Below are positions 60,733-64,000 of a DNA stretch of 64,000 nt, piece after piece. Both the position numbers and the translations under genes were made by a program. Source of the DNA: Streptomyces mirabilis (GTDB taxonomy: Bacteria; Actinomycetota; Actinomycetes; Streptomycetales; Streptomycetaceae); contig NZ_CP074102.1 of NCBI RefSeq assembly GCF_018310535.1, positions 7,874,001 through 7,938,000 of the forward strand, in the 5' to 3' direction. The first letter of the stretch is position 1. Each line of letters starts with the position of its first letter. The notes beneath the pieces are model-generated. The model was not told where the DNA came from. It worked only from the letters and a program-made list of their open reading frames with translations, and made no database searches.

Positions 60733-61752
60733 GTGAAGGAGCTGGCGGGCAGGCTCGCGGCACTCGACCCCGACGCGGGTGCCGCACTCCAGGTGATCTC
60801 CTACTTCGACCGGCTGATCGAGGGCCGGGCGGGTCTGGAAGCCCTGGTGCGCGGCGCGGCCGTGCTGTCCGGCTGCCCGGCCCGGCTCGTCGACGAGGAG
60901 CGTGGGGTCCGCGTCCGGGTCGAGGCCGACGGGATGCGCCGGGACGACGGCAGCCCCGTCGACCCGGCCTGGCCCTCGGCCCCATTGACGCCGGAAGGAC
61001 CGCCTGCCGTCTGGCTGGAGCGCACGGGAGTCTCCGACGGGGTCCACGCGATGGTCCTCGAGCGCGCCGCGGCCGCCGCCCGGGTGGTGCTCGACCGGAC
61101 GCGCGGGCGGGCTCCGGCGGAGGCCCGCGAGGCCGACCCCGCCTCGGTCGAGGTGCTCCTGGACGCCTCCGCCACCGAGCATGCCCGGCATCAGGCGGCC
61201 GTCCGGCTCGGCCTGCGGGACGTGGCCGCCGCCCGTGTGGTGGCGACCGCCGAGGGCGGGCCGCACGTCGAAGCGGTGCCCGCCACCGGCGACAGCACGC
61301 CCACCACCGGAGGCCGTCGCGCGGGCATCGGCCCCGCGGTGCCCGTACGGGACCTTCCGGCGTCGTGGGCAGCCGCCCGCACCGCCCTGCGGTTCACCGC
61401 GGAGGGCACCGACCAGGACCCCGGCCCCCGCACGGTGTACGCGGACGAGCTGGGCGGCCTCGCACTGCTCGCGGACACGGTCGGCCCGACCACCGAACCC
61501 CTCCCGGACGTCCGCGCCCTGGAACACGCCGTCGCGACGGCCCCCTGGGCGGCGAGCACGCTGAACGCGATCGCCTTCAGCACGAGTCTGCGCGCCGCCG
61601 CGGCGGAGCTGAACGTGCACCACTCCACACTCCAGGACCGCCTCGCCCAGGCCGAGCACCGGCTCGACTGGCCGGTCCACGACCCGCATGGCCGGCTCCG
61701 CCTCCAACTGGCGCTGGTCCTGCGACGGTTGCACCGGAACGCGGCACGCTAG
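60733..61752 (+). CDS. PucR-type helix-turn-helix regulator
   Basis: A 339-residue regulator of the CdaR/PucR group. A GAF-like N terminus (ALQVISYFDRLIEGRAGLEALVRGAAVLSGCPARLVD) is followed by a middle region and the C-terminal PucR HTH FSTSLRAAAAELNVHHSTLQDRLAQAEHRLDWPVHDPHGRLRLQLALVLRRL. The GTG at 60733 is nine bases after GAGGTGA; an earlier GTG at 60724 is too close. Such proteins control catabolic genes; the target here is unknown, possibly the esterase upstream. Confidence 0.85.
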   Translation: MKELAGRLAALDPDAGAALQVISYFDRLIEGRAGLEALVRGAAVLSGCPARLVDEERGVRVRVEADGMRRDDGSPVDPAWPSAPLTPEGPPAVWLERTGVSDGVHAMVLERAAAAARVVLDRTRGRAPAEAREADPASVEVLLDASATEHARHQAAVRLGLRDVAAARVVATAEGGPHVEAVPATGDSTPTTGGRRAGIGPAVPVRDLPASWAAARTALRFTAEGTDQDPGPRTVYADELGGLALLADTVGPTTEPLPDVRALEHAVATAPWAASTLNAIAFSTSLRAAAAELNVHHSTLQDRLAQAEHRLDWPVHDPHGRLRLQLALVLRRLHRNAAR

Positions 61753-61810
61753 CGCGCGCTCCAGGGACGGTCCGCGCAGCGGTGGTAACGAGTGCCACGG
61801 AGCGCAGGTG

Positions 61811-62896
61811 CTACACGGAGCGGTGGTACTGGTCGGGGACGTAAACCTGGACCTCCGCGCCCAGTTCATGGGCCGCCAGGCGCGCGAACGAGGGGTTGCG
61901 CAGCAGCTCGCGCCCCAGCAGCACGGCGTCGGCCTCGTCGTTGGCGAGGATCTTCGCGGCCTGCTCGGCGTCGGTGATGAGACCGACGGCGGCGACGGAC
62001 AGCGAGGTCTCCGCCTTGACCCGGGCGGCGAAGGGGACCTGGTACCCCGGCCCGACCGGGATGCGTACCCCCGAGACGTTGCCGCCGGTGGAGACGTCGA
62101 GCAGGTCGATGCCGTGCGCGCGCAGCTCGCCCGCGAAGCGGACGGTGTCGTCGGCGCTCCAGCCGCCCTCTTCCAGCCAGTCGGTGGCGGAGATCCGGAA
62201 GAACAGCGGCTTGTCGTCGGGCCAGACCTCCCGCACGGCGTCCACAACCTCGAGGGCGAAGCGGACACGGTTCTCGTACGAGCCGCCGTACTCGTCGGTG
62301 CGGCGGTTGGAGTGCGGGGAGAGGAACTCGTTGACGAGGTAGCCGTGGGCGCCGTGGATCTCGGCGATCTCGAAACCGGCGTCCAGGGCGCGCCGCGCCG
62401 CGTCCGCGAACTGGCCCACGATCTCCCGGATCCCGGCCACGGTCAGCTCGGTCGGCACCGGGTGCCGCTCGTCGAAGGCCAGCGCGCTCGGGGCGAGCGG
62501 CTGCCAGCCGTACGCGTCCTCGCCGACCGGCGCGCCGCCCTTCCAGGGACGGTCGGTGGAGGCCTTGCGGCCGCTGTGCGCGAGCTGGATCGCGGGCACG
62601 GTGCCCTGGCTCCTGAGGAAGCGGGTGATCCTGCGGAAGGCCTCGACCTGGGTGTCGTTCCAGATGCCCAGGTCGTAGGGGCTGATCCGGCCCTCGGGGG
62701 AGACGGCGGTGGCCTCGACGACGATCAGCCCCGTGCCGCCGGTGGCGCGGGCGGCGTAGTGGGCGAAGTGCCAGTCGTTCGGCGCGCCGGTCGAGGGTCC
62801 CTCAGACGCGGCCGAGTACTGGCACATCGGGGGCATCCACACCCGGTTCGGGACGGTCACCTCGCGCAGGGTGAAGGGCTCGAAGAGCGTGCTCAC
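61811..62896 (-). CDS. Old yellow enzyme, NADH:flavin oxidoreductase (YqjM-like)
   Basis: A 361-residue FMN ene-reductase that reduces activated C=C bonds with NAD(P)H. It has RVWMPPMCQYSA with the regulatory cysteine of thermophilic-like OYEs, IQLAHSGRKAS, AEIHGAHGYLVNEFLSPHSNRRTDEYGGS with the paired histidines that bind substrate, and AVGLITDAEQAAKIL. The start is the GTG at 62896 with ACGGAG upstream. Divergent from an ArsR regulator, which probably controls it in response to an electrophile or metal. Confidence 0.95.
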   Translation of the reverse strand: MSTLFEPFTLREVTVPNRVWMPPMCQYSAASEGPSTGAPNDWHFAHYAARATGGTGLIVVEATAVSPEGRISPYDLGIWNDTQVEAFRRITRFLRSQGTVPAIQLAHSGRKASTDRPWKGGAPVGEDAYGWQPLAPSALAFDERHPVPTELTVAGIREIVGQFADAARRALDAGFEIAEIHGAHGYLVNEFLSPHSNRRTDEYGGSYENRVRFALEVVDAVREVWPDDKPLFFRISATDWLEEGGWSADDTVRFAGELRAHGIDLLDVSTGGNVSGVRIPVGPGYQVPFAARVKAETSLSVAAVGLITDAEQAAKILANDEADAVLLGRELLRNPSFARLAAHELGAEVQVYVPDQYHRSV

Positions 62897-62999
62897 GGCG
62901 GACTCCGTTCGTCGAGGGGCCGAACTGCACCTCATACGATAAGCGCCGTAGTACGGTAAGTGTCAAACTACGAGAGGCGTCGAACAATCCTCGTACACT

Positions 63000-63034
63000 G
63001 AGGTTCCTGGACGAGAATGAGGTTCCTGGACGAA
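63000..63034. promoter_or_regulatory. 16-bp direct repeat between OYE and arsR genes
   Basis: TGAGGTTCCTGGACGA occurs at 63000-63015 and again at 63019-63034, 19 bp apart, 12 bp before the ArsR start. Possible operator for the divergent pair. Confidence 0.55.
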
Positions 63035-63045
63035 GTGGAGCCACC

Positions 63046-63414
63046 GTGACGACCGCCGACCCCGCCGGCAGCAGCCGTGACCTGCCGCACCCCCTGCGTG
63101 AGGAGATCCGTCTGGAGTCGGTGCTGCACGCGCTCTCCGATCCCATGCGGCTGCGGATCGTGCGAGAGCTCGCCGCCGTCGGCGACGAGCTCTCCTGTTC
63201 GCATTTCGACCTGCCGGTCACCAAATCCACCACCACGCATCACTTCCGGGTGCTCCGCGAGAGCGGGATGATCCAGCAGGTCTACCGGGGAACGGCCAAG
63301 ATGAGCGCCTTGCGCACAGCCGACCTGAACGTCCTGTTCCCCGGGCTTCTCGACAGCGTCCTCGCCGCGATCGAGCGGCAGGGCGAGCGGCTGGGCGAAC
63401 GACTGCCCCGCTGA
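63046..63414 (+). CDS. ArsR-type winged-helix regulator
   Basis: A 122-residue repressor. The helix-turn-helix has LESVLHALSDPMRLRIVRELA, FDLPVTKSTTTHHFRVLRESGMIQQVYRG, the ArsR signature. No cysteine pair of the metal-sensing ELCVCDL type is present; one cysteine lies at LSCSHF, near the usual alpha-3 site, so a redox or electrophile signal is possible. The GTG at 63046 follows GTGGAG. Likely regulator of the divergent old yellow enzyme. Confidence 0.9.
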   Translation: MTTADPAGSSRDLPHPLREEIRLESVLHALSDPMRLRIVRELAAVGDELSCSHFDLPVTKSTTTHHFRVLRESGMIQQVYRGTAKMSALRTADLNVLFPGLLDSVLAAIERQGERLGERLPR

Positions 63415-63434
63415 GCGAACGACTGACCGGCTGA
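63395..63434 (+). repeat. 20-bp tandem duplication of the ArsR gene's last codons and stop
   Basis: GCGAACGACTGCCCCGCTGA (63395-63414) is followed by a copy with two changes (63415-63434). Both end in TGA; the second is in another frame, and the new CTGACC gives a third TGA. Confidence 0.8.
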
Positions 63435-63448
63435 GCGCCCGGCGGGGC

Positions 63449-64000
63449 TCAGGTCGAGGCGGCCTCCCGTTCGGCGGCGACCCCGGCCGAACCCGCCTTC
63501 CCCGGCAGGTGGTTGAAGAGCAGGTTCAGGACGATCGCCGTCAGGCACCCGGCGCTGATCCCGCTGTTCATCACCGTCTGGAACCAGTCGGGGAACTTCG
63601 CGTAGACCGTCGGCACGCCGACCGGCAGCATGCCCACGGCGAGCGAGACGGCCACCACCGTCAGGTTGTTGTTGCCCTTGAAGTCCACCTCGGCCAGCGT
63701 CCGCAGCCCGCTCGCGGCGACCGTCCCGAACATCACCAGACCCGCGCCGCCAAGCACCGGCGCCGGCACCGCCGCGACCACCGCGCCCAGCTTGGGCAGC
63801 AGACCGAGCAGGACGAGGATGCCGCCCGCGGTCGCCACCACCCAGCGGCTGCGCACCCGGGTCATGCCGACCAGACCCACGTTCTGCGCGAACGCCGTGT
63901 AGGGGAAGGTGTTGAACACACCGCCGAGCACCGTGGAGAGGCCGTCGGCGCGCAGACCGTCGGCCAGCGTGCGCGGCTCGACCTTCCGGTCGGTCATCTC
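63449..64000 (-). CDS. NCS2-family nucleobase permease, C-terminal part (start outside window)
   Basis: Only the last 183 or so residues are visible. They show GLSTVLGGVFNTFPYTAFAQNVGLVGMTRVRSRWVV, the QNxG motif of the UraA/XanQ (nucleobase:cation symporter-2) group, then three or four membrane helices (GGILVLLGLLPKLGAVVAAVP, VLGGAGLVMFGTVAASGL, NNLTVVAVSLAVGMLPVG) and a final helix before a charged tail. It takes up uracil, xanthine or urate; which cannot be told. It is convergent with the ArsR gene, 35 bp apart. Confidence 0.92.
   Translation of the reverse strand, partial: EMTDRKVEPRTLADGLRADGLSTVLGGVFNTFPYTAFAQNVGLVGMTRVRSRWVVATAGGILVLLGLLPKLGAVVAAVPAPVLGGAGLVMFGTVAASGLRTLAEVDFKGNNNLTVVAVSLAVGMLPVGVPTVYAKFPDWFQTVMNSGISAGCLTAIVLNLLFNHLPGKAGSAGVAAEREAAST

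Overview
The window is high-GC chromosomal DNA from a Streptomyces or close relative. The signs are GTG/TTG starts, AfsR/SARP-type (BTAD), SpoIIE-phosphatase and Rv1733c-type genes, an NhaA-thioredoxin fusion and a second NAD+-type DNA ligase. No integrase, transposase, rRNA or CRISPR array was seen. It reads as chromosome with a lineage-variable gene mix, not as a mobile island. The two ends cut through a ligA-type gene (left) and an NCS2 nucleobase permease (right).

Region by region. (1) 1-1538: 5' part of an NAD+-dependent DNA ligase. (2) 1653-1762: a tRNA-like sequence whose two parts are in circularly permuted order. (3) 1885-7604: a TetR repressor, two identical 14-bp palindromes, and a divergent, overlapping operon for a three-subunit molybdenum hydroxylase of the PaoABC type plus its XdhC chaperone. 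(4) 7738-14627: a HAD phosphatase, an Lrp/AsnC regulator, an eRF1-like (baeRF) protein, an FUSC-type membrane protein, a nitric oxide synthase oxygenase and a beta-propeller lactonase. (5) 14752-22397: a degenerate CbiX-like protein, a BadF/NagK-type kinase, Ung, a zinc-ribbon protein, a NAD kinase, a PIG-L/Mca amidase and NhaA-DsbA. (6) 22519-30176: an alpha/beta hydrolase divergent from a BTAD regulator across four 11-bp direct repeats, then a PAS/GAF/SpoIIE/ATPase signalling protein, a BNR propeller and an Rv1733c-like membrane protein. (7) 30191-42632 (minus strand): a five-gene, fully overlapping operon, DUF4132 > 1630-aa unknown > MoxR-type AAA ATPase > DUF5682 fused to VWA > SWIM zinc finger. 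This is a Yeh-type (E. coli yehI-yehL-yehM-yehP-yehQ) MoxR/VWA system, with a HEAT-repeat gene just upstream. (8) 42739-51583: HEAT-repeat protein, TerD, a decayed response regulator abutting a decayed FtsX permease, TatA, Spo0M, a secreted histidine phosphatase and an MprF-like membrane enzyme. (9) 52150-55931: iron-uptake genes, with EfeU and EfeO fused into one protein, then a Tat-exported EfeB peroxidase, behind an iron-box-like promoter. (10) 55862-64000: a membrane protein, a methyltransferase, a histidine kinase/response regulator pair, an HSL-type esterase, a PucR-type regulator, an old yellow enzyme divergent from an ArsR regulator, and the NCS2 permease.

The best candidates for something undescribed are the permuted tRNA-like RNA near 1.7 kb, the MoxR/VWA operon with its domain fusion and 1630-aa partner, a shared TACA-N3-TGTA dyad upstream of two membrane-protein genes, and short tandem repeats after four genes that carry the stop codon into additional reading frames. 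All functional statements come from reading the sequence; no database search was run.
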